NCBI GenBank assembly: GCA_963281255.1
Contig: OY725505.1
Coordinates: 3,100,001-3,164,000 of the forward strand
Source of the DNA: Aphrocallistes beatrix
Lineage: Eukaryota; Porifera; Hexactinellida; Sceptrulophora; Aphrocallistidae
DNA: 64,000 nucleotides
Direction: 5' to 3'
The notes under the pieces were generated by a model. It saw only the letters and a list, made by a program, of their open reading frames with translations, ran no database searches and was not told the DNA's origin. Position numbers and translations under genes: made by a program. Position 1 is the stretch's first letter. Every line of letters starts with the position of its first letter. Positions 54,571 to 64,000 of the stretch are shown piece by piece.

Positions 54571-57500
54571 CTAGGTAGTAGTGTCGGTGAGTTTCTCCAT
54601 CGCAACACCTTCCGCCTTCTCGCTACGCGTGTTCCTCTGTGTCTTCCGTCCGATTCGAGTTGTCCTGAATTCCCGAACCTTTTCATTACCCTTGGTGATG
54701 TTGTAGATGGTTTTCTGTAGTCGATTTTTTGGCTTGGCGTCTTCTTCTTCATCATCTGGGTCTTTAGTGGCAAGGACACCCTCTGTTACTAGCGGGTCTA
54801 TTCCGAAAAACCTCGCGAGCTAAGGGGCAGAAAGTGTTATAAATTGTTGTTGTTTATTTTAGTCTAAGTTGGCTAAATCATGAATTATCAATGAATTTTT
54901 CAAAATTTGAAATTAAAATAATGAAAAAATATTTGATATTTCGTTTAGGGACTGAGCAATGTTAGAGGTATATAACATGAGCAACCTTTTAACCACTTTT
55001 GGGCATAGAATCTGCACTAATGTTTGAGATTTTGAATAATTCATTATTTGAATAATTCATAATTCTTCATCTTTCAATGAAATAGTCAACTATTAGTTAT
55101 AATAAACTGAATTCATAAACAAAACAAAGTACGACTCACTTCAATCGGGAAGAAAATGTCTAGGACCACGATGGCTATTCCAATGGCTGTAGTGACGAGT
55201 CCCGTGAAGAAAGTTAAGTACCAATTCGCCCCATAGCTCAGCTTCAGAATGGCATCTTCGAAGGGGAACTGTATTGTAGGGTCATTAGTGTTGTTCGCGC
55301 TCCAGATAATGACACATAACACCATTAGGGAGCCAATCAGTGTCATCAACCATCCGCCACTTCTTATGTTGAATAGGAACATAACACACATGATGGCCCA
55401 CAGACAGAAGCATACCCTAGAGGTGTGAAAATGTTATAATGGCACCTTTTGATTGGTGGATGGATGGATGGATGGATTTAACTCACCATAATCCTGCTTG
55501 GACATACCACCCCGATGTCCTAAACTTTCGTCCCCATCGGATCTGCTCTCCATCGATAGTAAAGTACTCAACGATCCAGAGAATGGGATACGGTTTCCCT
55601 CTCTCCTGTCCATCCCTGAATTCCTGGGCAATTTCTCCCGCTTGACTACCAAACCCAAGCCTCCCTTGGTTCCAGGTCCACCAGAATCTCTCATTGTAAT
55701 CAATCAACTCTCCGAAAACGTTGTTGTCTGGAGCTAAAATTAAATTTTAAATTCATCAATGTTCATTTTTGAATAATATGAATTAACCTAAGCAATGTAC
55801 GCGTTCCCTTGACCAATCAGTTTACAAGGTTACATGCATATTATCCTTTCATGAAAACATGATTATTTTCACACCTCTATAATCACTTTTAACACCTCTA
55901 TAATCACTTTTAACACATAAAAATCATTATTGCTGTCATCAAATTATTAGTGTATTTCCTTACAAGCCAACCCATTTGTCTGAAAAACAATTTGGACAGC
56001 TTTTACGTTATCCAATTCAGCAAATCTTAAAGACGTGGAAATCTGTTACTACGTTGCGACACAATTTTGCCACGTGGAGATGTTTTCAAATGTGTCGCTT
56101 ACATTTTAGACTGTATTACTTAATGTGAAAGGATATACTGTTGCACTTTGCAACTTATTTGGTTAATTGGAATGTGGGGAGATGTTGGGACCATGCAATT
56201 TGAGACTTATTCATAACAACGTGATGTCGACATAGGAATGATAAGAGTGATCACTACTCAGATTAAATTCTTGATTTATCAGCGATTTGGGATTTATTTT
56301 ACCAAGTTGTTTATTTCCCAAATGTTAGGAGGAATTTATTAATCTTAATTGTCGCACATAAAATATTCCGAGTCAACACTCATAATTTCTCCATTTTGAG
56401 ACGCACACAATTTTTTAAATTAAGATAGTATTATGCTTTCAAAATATTCTCTAAATTTTAGTTTTAGAACGTATCCGTTATTTGAATACAGTTGACTCCG
56501 CTTTATAGGGTCACATCGGTAAGAGGACATTTTGCCCCGATTAAGCGGAGAACTCTATTAACCGAAAATATTTTGTATTAGCTTCTATGTGTGAGAGCTA
56601 TTCCGGTCCTGCCAAAAGTGGTCCGATTAAGCGGTTGACCGATTAAACAGTGACCCTATTAAGCGGAGTCGACTGTATTTAAACTTAAACCTATGCACTA
56701 CAAAGGAGAAAAATAATGAAGAATTTAAAATAAATTATTTATACTATTTTTTAACCGTAGAATGCAGAGCATTTAAATGGCTTCGCACTTTTATGACTTC
56801 AGTGGCATAGAAAATGGTTGGGAGACATCCGCGATATCGGGGACACTGTGTCCCCAGTAGGCATTCTACGTAAAACTTTGGGGGGCCTTGTTCTATAAAT
56901 AGGAACTTACCAGTCAGCGTGATGTTTATGCCTCTGAGTCCCATGTGCAGTCCAATGCTAGCTCCATCCAGCTCATCGTGTGTGAAGGCCTTGTATTGTG
57001 TCTTAGTGACAATACTGCCACTCTCCCACTCCATCCCAAAGTTGCCAACTACAGCGATTAGAATAGTTTAGATTGCTATAGCAACGCTTTGGTATTTGCA
57101 TTTTGGAATGCGATCAACTTTTTGTAACTAAGTTAGTGTTTTAAAATGGTCAAAGGAATGTTACTAAATATAACTCACTTGAAATAATCAATCCAAGCCA
57201 TATGGCATACGAAACTCGAATTAATATGAATAGTTTCTAAACAGAGATTACAAAAAGGTAAACAAAAGTTATAAACAAAACAACAATGTATTAAATATTT
57301 TGCAAATAACAGCAATGGTAGTCCATCTAACCAATAGCATTCAAGCTTATATCTACTGCTAGGTATTATACAGAATAAAATGTTAAATTTTAAAACGCCT
57401 AAATTGCTAAATAACATTGTAATATTAGGTATATTGTGTAATATTCTAAATTTTCACGCTCCTAAACATTTCGGGCTTAAAATCAACGCCTAAAGGAGCG

Positions 57501-58106
57501 TCTCACACTCCTAGATAATCCCTTGACTGTATGTTATAACATATTGGATCGGCGGGTGGTTTGGGAAAGACTTATTGAATTCATGTTTTGCTACAGATAA
57601 TTACCCCAAAGAAATCCTTGATACCATGAGCATACGTAGATACAGGCTTATGCTTCAATTATTTCATTTCGCGCCTGTCATAAAGTGAGATATTTCCTTA
57701 GAGAAAAATTGATGAAGCATTTGATGTCCATGCAGGATTGTAATGAATCACAGATGTATCGAATTTCATTGGTGATTAACTCCGACAAATGGATGCAATT
57801 TATAAATAAGTTGGATTCTATTTTTAGCATCATATAGCTTTAAAAAATTAGTATCATTTGATTAAGGAAAAATTGAAGTTATTTTAAATTCAGGATCTAA
57901 AATTTTAAAAAAGTTATATAAATAGAATAATTTAAAAATAAACTCACTGAGAGTAACCCGCGTATCCCAGGTAGGATCACAAGGAATGCGAAGAAGAGAG
58001 TCATGTAGGCCACTATGATCCCAACTTCTAGGACATCTGACGTCACTGGTTGGATTACGTCAGGGTAGTAGGTTGGGAATGGGCTGAACCTGAAAGCATT
58101 CCCCAT
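54571..58106 (-). CDS. DUOXA: DUOX maturation factor (DUOXA)
   Basis: Six exons on the minus strand: 58106-57948, 57236-57179, 57048-56911, 55733-55487, 55416-55140, 54819-54571; 375 residues, all phases consistent. N-terminus MGNAFRFSPFPTYYP and VILPGIRG match the family's first membrane segment. Then TM2 (LFILIRVSYAIWLGLIIS), an ectodomain (~75-200) with YKAF, GINITLTG (sequon N114-I-T) and LIDYNERFWW (human INYNEEFTW), then three more membrane segments (~202-222, 224-246, 264-290). The cytosolic tail is acidic then basic (DPDDEEEDAKPKNR). DUOXA escorts DUOX out of the ER and stays with it for H2O2 production. It is head-to-head with DUOX (979 bp between ATGs). 3' end TTTATT (AATAAA on the minus strand) at 54337 or 54297. 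Confidence 0.95.
54820..55139 (-). other. DUOXA intron 5
   Basis: AT-rich, donor GTGAGT on the minus strand, acceptor CCCTTAG. Nothing else seen. Confidence 0.75.
55734..56910 (-). other. DUOXA intron 3
   Basis: Contains TTTTCACACCTC (55867), a family A foldback (56487-56677) and, at the donor end, CTATAAATAG (56893). No coding content. Confidence 0.75.
56487..56677. repeat. Foldback element, family A, full copy
   Basis: 191 bp from TACAGTTGACTCCGC to GGAGTCGACTGTA, in DUOXA intron 3. Confidence 0.9.
57237..57947 (-). other. DUOXA intron 1
   Basis: Includes, at 57361-57530, one arm of the inverted repeat seen at 42935 (TTTTCACGCTCCTAAACATT, TCACACTCCTAGATAATCCC). Otherwise AT-rich. Confidence 0.75.
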
Positions 58107-59085
58107 CTTGGCAACGAATTATCTAGCTAGAGAAGTAAACAAATTGTTTATATGTGTGTTAGTTTGTTTGTTGTTGGAAATATATAGGTAGAGATTTGAA
58201 TATTTCAACTTTTAAATTTGCAGAATTCTTAAACAGGAAGAAAGAATAGGTTTTTACGGATAAAAAACGCTTTAAAGTGAGAAAGTTAAATGTTTATAAA
58301 CATATTAAATATGTGAAAATACAAATCAGGAACTATTCTAGCAGAAAACTTGGACTTAAATGGTGGAAGCGAGTGCATACTAGATTATCCATCTCAGACT
58401 GGTTAAGTATAGAAACAGAAAGACTACTTTTCTCTCTATTTATACCGGGACTGAGTTTATAGGGATGCTGCACCGATAGTATATAAAGAGTAGAGCGGGG
58501 AAATTCAGGTTTATTTCTTCAATCTTCATTTCTTCGCGTCTCTGATTGCTCGGCGGTTTTAGTTTATTTGTAAGGAAATTTTTGTCTTCTGATTTTTTAT
58601 GGGATTTTTTTGTTTTTAAGTGTGTTTTGTTCACTTTGAAATTTTAAACAAATTGAAAATGCAAGTTTTAAAATTGAAAGTGCTAAATTTTGAAAAAAAG
58701 CAGAAAAACAACATTTTTAAATTTTTAAATTTACAATTTTTATCTTTTATTAATAATTTATATTTCTTAAAATCGAATTTTAGAATTTTATATATTTACA
58801 CCATAGTTGCTATATCGCAATTCCTAAGCATAAACTCTGGACTTCTATTGGTCAGAATAAAATTTAATAATAATAATAATTTTTATTTAAAAATAAAATT
58901 TTTAAAATTTTAAGTTTTATATGCTTAATAACAAATTCTAAATTTATTCTCCACGAATTATTACACAAAAAATCTAGAACAAAAATCACATTTTGATACT
59001 GCTTAATATATATATATATAACTCCCATTTCTATTGGTCAATCTAACTATTATACTATCCTAAGCTGCTACATTAGTGACATTCC
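58107..59085. other. DUOXA-DUOX divergent intergenic region
   Basis: 979 bp between the two ATGs. It holds the divergent TATA core (58436-58487) and a putative DUOX 5'UTR exon (about 58510-58569, donor GTAAGG at 58570; acceptor ACATTAG ending at 59076). A very AT-rich block (58620-58930) lies inside that putative intron. Confidence 0.6.
58436..58487. promoter_or_regulatory. Bidirectional promoter core with two divergent TATA boxes
   Basis: Minus strand: GTATAAATAG at 58436-58445, pointing toward DUOXA. Plus strand: GTATATAAAG at 58479-58488, pointing toward DUOX. Only ~33 bp separate them, so shared regulation is likely (inference). The transcription starts are not visible. Confidence 0.6.
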
Positions 59086-62000
59086 ATGAAGGTTCTCGCG
59101 TTGCTAACCGTGCTCTTCGTTAGCAATGCCCTAGGGAGAGTATGGTATGCCAATGAGATTGATTGGCCAATAAATGATATCCTATCCAATGATACTAACC
59201 GTGAGTCTATTTATATCTTAATCTATTTAGTAAATATTTGTTTGTGTTTACTTGTTGTTGTTGTTGTTTACTAGGCGAGTGGGAGTGGGCTTCCTATGAC
59301 GGATGGTACAACAATCTGGCTCACCCTGAATGGGGCGGTGCAGGTAAATAATCCTTTCTTAAATCTAAATATTTCTACACAATTCCTTTCAATTTCGAAT
59401 CGAAAACACTTTGTACTAACGTATGCATTCCATTCACCCGTTCCCGTTGCTAGACTTCCAGATGAACAGGCGCGTAGAACACGCATATTCTGACGGTGTT
59501 TATTTCCCCGCGGGAATGGATCGAGGACTCCCTATCTTGATCTCAGATCAGACCCAGAAAGGAGTCACAGGACGGTTTTCCAGATCCCAGTCCCCTAGGA
59601 CCGCATTTTTCATCTTCTTTGGTGAGTTGTAACTCTGTTATTTGTTTGTTTATCATACAAAACGGTATCTTAACCCGTCCCGTCCCGGAAATTAGGCATG
59701 CCCCTGGTTGTTATGTGTTTATTTGGAATACTTAATTATTGGTTCTACTGTATAAGATACCATGGACTATTCTATTCCTGCTAGCCATATATTAGTATTG
59801 TAATTCTACGACATGACAATTAGTTATTGTTGTGACAAAACTTTGTTTACTTTATGTATCTACATTCCACAGGACAACAAGTTGTAGAGGAGGTGTTAGA
59901 TGCTCAGAGGTCTGGTTGTCCCCCTGAGTTCTTGGAACTGATTATTCCCCTCTGCCACGATCTCTACGATTTCACCTGCGATGGGTACAAATTCACACCT
60001 CTGCCCAGATCCAGGTACAATAAAGCTACAGGGCTGAGTCCAAATGTACCCAGGGAACAGGTGAGAATCCTCTAAGTAAACAAGTAAACAAACACAAACA
60101 AACAGATAAACAAACAAACAAACAAACAAACAAACAAACAAACAAACAAACAAACAAACAAACAACAAACAACAAACAAACAAACAAACAACAAACAAAC
60201 AAACAAACAAACAGATACAAACAAAACAAATAAAACCAACCAACTAAACAACAATAAACAGCTAAATGATGAATGAATATATTTTAATGCTACATTAACA
60301 TTATTGAAGTGAGTCATTCTATTATTAGTTCTATATTCTATAAATAGCTCAACGAGATCACACCGTACTTGGATGGCGGGCTTTTCTACGGAGTCACGAA
60401 GACTTGGGCAGATTCTATCCGATTCCTAAACGAAGAGGATGAATTGGTTGGCGCCTTAAGAGCGTAAGTTCCAGTTCCAATTGGAACTATCTCCATATTC
60501 TTCTCTATGTTATGAGTTGACTGAATAAGACCGAATTTTCAAACTGGAATAAGGCCGAATTCAAACTGGAATAGGGCCGAATTGTCAAAATTGGAATAAG
60601 GCCAAATTTTCACAACTGGATGAGTCGAGTAATATGTGCATAATACTGAAATAAATAAGTGGCAAACAAGCTGAATATACATTTTGCTTAAAAACACCTC
60701 ACCAGGCGAATTTTAAAAATATTCCATGTCAAAAACCCTTAAAATCTCCCTTTTTTCCCAACAAACCAAAAAATGCTCCCAATCGACCCTCCATTCTTTA
60801 GTTCACAAATTAGAAACCATTCTTCCTCTAAATCCAAAATGAAAATTCGGCCTTATTCCAGTGTTGAATATTCGGCCTTTTTCCAGTGTTGAAAATTCGG
60901 CCTTTTTCCAGTTTTGAATATTCGGCCTTATTCCAGTGTTGAAAATTCGACCTTATTCCAGTGTTGAAAATTCGGCCTTTTTCCAGTATTGAAATAATTC
61001 GGCCTTATTCCAGTATTGAAATAATTCGGCCTTATTCCAGTATTGAAATAATTCGGCCTTATTCCAGTATTGAAATAATTCGGCCTTATTCCAGTGTTGA
61101 ATATTCGACCTTATTCCAGTGTTGAAAATTCGGCCTTTTTCCAGTATTGAAATAATTCGGCCTTATTCCAGTATTGAAATAATTCGGCCTTATTCCAGTA
61201 TTGAAATAATTCGGCCTTATTCCAGTATTGAAATAATTCGGCCTTATTCCAGTGTTGAATATTCGACCTTATTCCAGTGTTGAAAATTCGGCCTTATTCC
61301 AGTGTTGAAAATTCGGCCTTATTCCAGTATTGAAATAATTCGGCCTTATTCCAGTATTGAAATAATTCGGCCTTATTCCAGTATTGAAATAATTCGGCCT
61401 TATTCCAGTGTTGAAAATTCGGCCTTTTTCCAGTATTGAAATAATTCGGCCTTATTCCAGTATTGAAATAATTCGGCCTTATTCCAGTGTTGAAAATTCG
61501 GCCTTATTCCGCTTTCTCTATGTTATGTGTCATGGCTATTTTTAGAACTGGGGTTGCAAGTTATTCTGACATCGCGACGAATTTGCCAGCTGTGAACACC
61601 ATTGGATTGCCAATGGCCAACCCTTCTCCTCCAGCCAACCACTCTCTCTTCCCTGTCAACAGATTCTACGGTATGCTATTTATAGAATGTATTCACACCT
61701 TAATTAAACCCCCGCTTGGCGAGGTGTTTTGTAGCGTTATTTCCGTTTTAAGCCATTTTGGGCGGGGAAGCCATACAAATTTGGGTCTGACTATAAATAG
61801 AAAAAAACACACCAAGCCAACCGCAGTTAAGGGATTCATTCATGTTTGTGGAAGTACCATGGATATGACTGCTGAATTGAATTGTGATTGGCTGCAAATA
61901 TTTAATAATAAAACAATGGATATTCATCTTTGTTTATTTGCATATTTATTTCACACCTTGTTACATATTATTGTTACTATTTTAAGAATTAACAAGCATG

Positions 62001-64000
62001 AATCAACCACTAATTTTCCTGAATCTGACCCTAGGGTTATCCAAGATTATTTTACACATAAAACCTCCAGCAGAAGTTAATAGGAGTTTTACTCAATCTA
62101 TTTATAGTTCTCGGGAATCCACGTGGTAATGAGAATCCATTTCTCCTCTGCTGGGGAATATTCTGGTTCAGAGTACACAACTTCTTTGCTCATATCCTCC
62201 GCGACCAATACCCACACGGTACCAACCCACTATGGACAGATGAACGAGTCTTCAATCGGGCACGACAGTTCACCATCGCTATGCACCAGGTATGCATAGA
62301 AACGAGCTCTGTACATTGGAATTCGCTTAGTTACTAATGGGGGAACAGAATTAATACAAAATCTACACCTGAAAATGGGTTATAGGAAAGTTGCAAATAA
62401 GCGAACTCCACTATCCTTATACAGTGGAGTTCGCTATATGTATATATATATCTGTAAACGAATTGATTGAAGGAACTGCCAGGCGCAGAAAGCTGATTTT
62501 TGGCATGTGGGAGTTTTCTTTGGCTATGGCTCCACTAAGTTCTGAGCTCAGAAGAAAATGTCGACTCATCATGGAATTATGACGTCATTGTCACATTTTT
62601 TATAATTAGTAATTTCAGTTTTTCGACCATAAGCCTGTCGCGCAGCAAGCAAGCGAAGCGCGCTTGTAAATATACAAATATATAAGTAAACAAACAAACA
62701 AACAAACAAACAAACAAACAAACAAACAAACAAACAAACAAACAAGCAAGCAATCCAATATCCATTGTACCAGTTATGATTTGTCGTTACTTATTTCTAA
62801 TCTCTGTGTAGAAAATCGTGTACAATGATTGGCTGCCAGTGTTCCTACAAAGAATGAATGCATCCACGGTTCAAGCGTATGGCGGTTATTCTAACGCGGT
62901 CCATCCTGGAATCACTCACATCTTCCAGTCAGCTGCTATGAGATTCGGACACACCATGGTAACACCTGGGATCTGGCGTAGGAGACTCGTTAAGTAAGTT
63001 CACACCTTTAGTTACTACTACAGTACACCCTCGCTAATCCGAACACCCAAAATATTATCTTATTCGTCTCTATACTTAGAATCAACGTTTATAATCTTAT
63101 ATAAATCAAGATGGTTGAGAAACCTCGTTAAAAAGCAATCATAACAAAATAAATTTTCTAATAATACACATTTATTATAGTTAAATACCCCATTGAATTA
63201 GTGTTATTTCACTAATCCGAACGAATTTTTCGATCATTGGCACAGAGCTGTTCGGATCCACAATTCTGATCGCTAAAATAACTAGCTCCTCTTTCTATAA
63301 ATAGATACGTTTTCTTATAGTGATCTCTGCTACTTCGGAATGCCATACTCACATCTAACATACAGGACTGGTACCAGTCAGCACAATGGAACTTTCGTGG
63401 GTTATAACACTCTCGATGAGTTGATTGCAGGAGCTCAAAATCGATCTTTGTTGAACGATTATCAATATCAAATCTTCAGTTCTTCCCTGAGGTATGTTAG
63501 TATTTTGTTTGTGATGTTGTTAGTTAGATGTAAATGTAAATATAAACATTTGCTTTATATACTATTTGGTTGATATTATTAAGCTATATGAATACGTAGA
63601 TACAAACCAACCTAACTAACTAACAAACGAATGATTAAAAATCAAGTTTCGATATTTGACTCGATTAAGAGGAATAATCTCACATTTATATTAATAGGAA
63701 CGCCACAGAATTACAGAGGTACAGAACTAGCAACCTATTTGCCCTAAGGACATGCAACGCCTATTGGAACGGGCCTATTTACATCAGAGAACCTGTTGAC
63801 GTAGAAGCTATGTTCGAAGGAATGGCTTCACAGCTGACTGAGAGAGAAGATTTCATCATCACAGAAGATCTCAGAGGATTCGTAAGTGGTCTTGTATGGT
63901 AATGCGGAAATGGTTCGACTTTTCGAAAAAGGAAATAGTTCGACTTTTTATCATTAGGATTAATGGTGGGTTTTTTTTCGAACTACAGTCGACTCCGATT
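59086..64000 (+). CDS. DUOX: Dual oxidase (DUOX), N-terminal part, runs off window
   Basis: Ten exons in the window: 59086-59200, 59275-59343, 59454-59621, 59873-60060, 60348-60463, 61546-61670, 62108-62289, 62812-62993, 63321-63491, 63698-63881. They encode exactly 500 codons, then a GTAAGT donor. Signal peptide at 1-17 (MKVLALLTVLFVSNALG). The rest is the peroxidase-like ectodomain: YDGWYNNLAHPEWGGA, AYSDGVYFPAG, ITPYLDGGLFYG, GIFWFRVHNFFAH (proximal His ~284), YNDWLPVFL, FGHTMVTPG and GMASQLTEREDF, all in DUOX order. Like vertebrate DUOX, it lacks the distal-His DHD motif at the expected place (FFGQQVVEEVL, ~116-126), so it is probably not a true peroxidase. EF-hands, membrane helices and the NADPH oxidase core should lie beyond 64000. 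DUOX releases H2O2 at epithelial surfaces for defence and matrix cross-linking and needs DUOXA, encoded next door. Confidence 0.97.
60073..60236. repeat. (AAAC)n microsatellite
   Basis: In DUOX intron 4 (60061-60347), mostly ACAA units with a few CAA interruptions. Short Cys/Val/Leu/Phe frames on the minus strand derive from it. Confidence 0.95.
60464..61545 (+). other. DUOX intron 5
   Basis: Donor GTAAGT, acceptor TATTTTTAG. Nearly all of it is repeat: a short left block of inverted units (about 60516-60620) and a long right array (60838-61510), separated by ~220 bp of unrelated sequence. Confidence 0.9.
60838..61510. repeat. 25/27-bp minisatellite with a short inverted left block
   Basis: Two alternating unit types: TATTGAAATAATTCGGCCTT + ATTCCAG (27 bp) and TGTTGAAAATTCGGCCTT + ATTCCAG (25 bp). 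Roughly 25 units, with a recurring higher-order block. At 60516-60620 four units occur in the opposite orientation (CTGGAATAAGGCCGAATT), so the intron transcript can fold back. Confidence 0.93.
61671..62107 (+). other. DUOX intron 6
   Basis: Starts with CTATTTATAG (61676) and ends with the same ten bases as acceptor (62098-62107). It contains a ~90-bp dispersed element (61718-61805, CATTTTGGGCGGGGAAG ... CTATAAATAG) and two TCACACCTT motifs (61693, 61951). Confidence 0.75.
62290..62811 (+). other. DUOX intron 7 with family D repeat and (CAAA)n
   Basis: Family D copy at about 62450-62668 (TGTAAACGAATTGATTGAAG, GATTTTTGGCATGTGGGAG, AAGCGCGCTTGT), followed directly by a CAAA microsatellite (62688-62745). 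Confidence 0.75.
62994..63320 (+). repeat. DUOX intron 8 with pogo-like element
   Basis: From about 63021: CAGTACACCCTCGCTAATCC, the classic start of pogo/Tigger-type inverted terminals. CTAATCCGAACG (~63214) and the inverse GTTCGGATCC (~63249) lie further on. The right terminus is not clean. A CTATAAATAG sits at 63295-63304 and TCACACCT at 63000. Confidence 0.5.
63898..64000. repeat. Family C fragment followed by a truncated family A start
   Basis: Just after the exon 10 donor: GGAAATGGTTCGACTTTTCG and GGAAATAGTTCGACTTTTTA match family C (intron 2 of the first gene). Then CTACAGTCGACTCCG at 63983 begins a family A element cut by the window edge. Confidence 0.75.

Noticed and set aside
59896..60317. 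Cys/Val/Leu/Phe-rich membrane-like frames
   Set aside because: Translation of the AAAC microsatellite on the opposite strand of DUOX exon 4 and intron 4.
60838..61510. CRISPR-like alternation of repeats
   Set aside because: The units are contiguous 25/27-bp minisatellite repeats with no unique spacers, in an animal intron.

Overview
This window is eukaryotic and almost certainly from an animal. It is AT-rich, with GT-AG introns, AATAAA signals and many short foldback elements. The genes include a dual oxidase with its maturation factor, a CSL/Suppressor-of-Hairless transcription factor, JNK-type kinases, a NACHT-LRR receptor, Rab24 and the ciliary protein TMEM218. An early-branching animal, perhaps a sponge, is my guess from gene content, short exons and repeat style. 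The sequence alone does not prove it. No reverse transcriptase, transposase, tRNA or rRNA gene was recognised.

Layout. (1) 613-9858 (+): nine-exon gene for a DH-PH Rho exchange factor with 17 C-terminal MORN repeats. Intron 7 holds a 21-bp minisatellite. (2) 10767-39121 (+): RAB24 in eight exons. Its first intron is about 24.4 kb and contains three intronless JNK-like kinase genes (15185-16312 -, 23688-24899 +, 33159-34241 -). All three keep the catalytic residues but lack the T-P-Y activation motif. (3) 40594-42422 (+): TMEM218, with a roughly 510-bp palindrome in intron 1. (4) 45567-48941 (+): single-coding-exon NLR-type gene (DED-like region, NACHT, LRRs) with a TATA box and a probable 5'UTR intron. 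(5) 50818-54289 (+): CSL/RBPJ homologue with a long repeat-rich tail. (6) 54571-58106 (-): DUOXA, tail-to-tail with CSL. (7) 59086-window end (+): the first 500 codons of DUOX, head-to-head with DUOXA. Two divergent TATA boxes lie about 35 bp apart between them.

About 40-64 kb therefore reads as a cilium / innate-defence / signalling neighbourhood. DUOX and DUOXA form an obligate functional pair (NADPH oxidase and its ER-exit partner), apparently driven from one bidirectional promoter. Non-coding space is filled with foldback (MITE-like) families. The commonest starts TA-CAGTCGACTCCGCTTAAT, with at least six substantial copies. There are also inverted repeats, minisatellites and two over-represented short motifs (TCACACCT and CTATTTATAG). 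All exon boundaries were set by eye from splice signals, frame continuity and remembered family sequence; no alignment or search was run.
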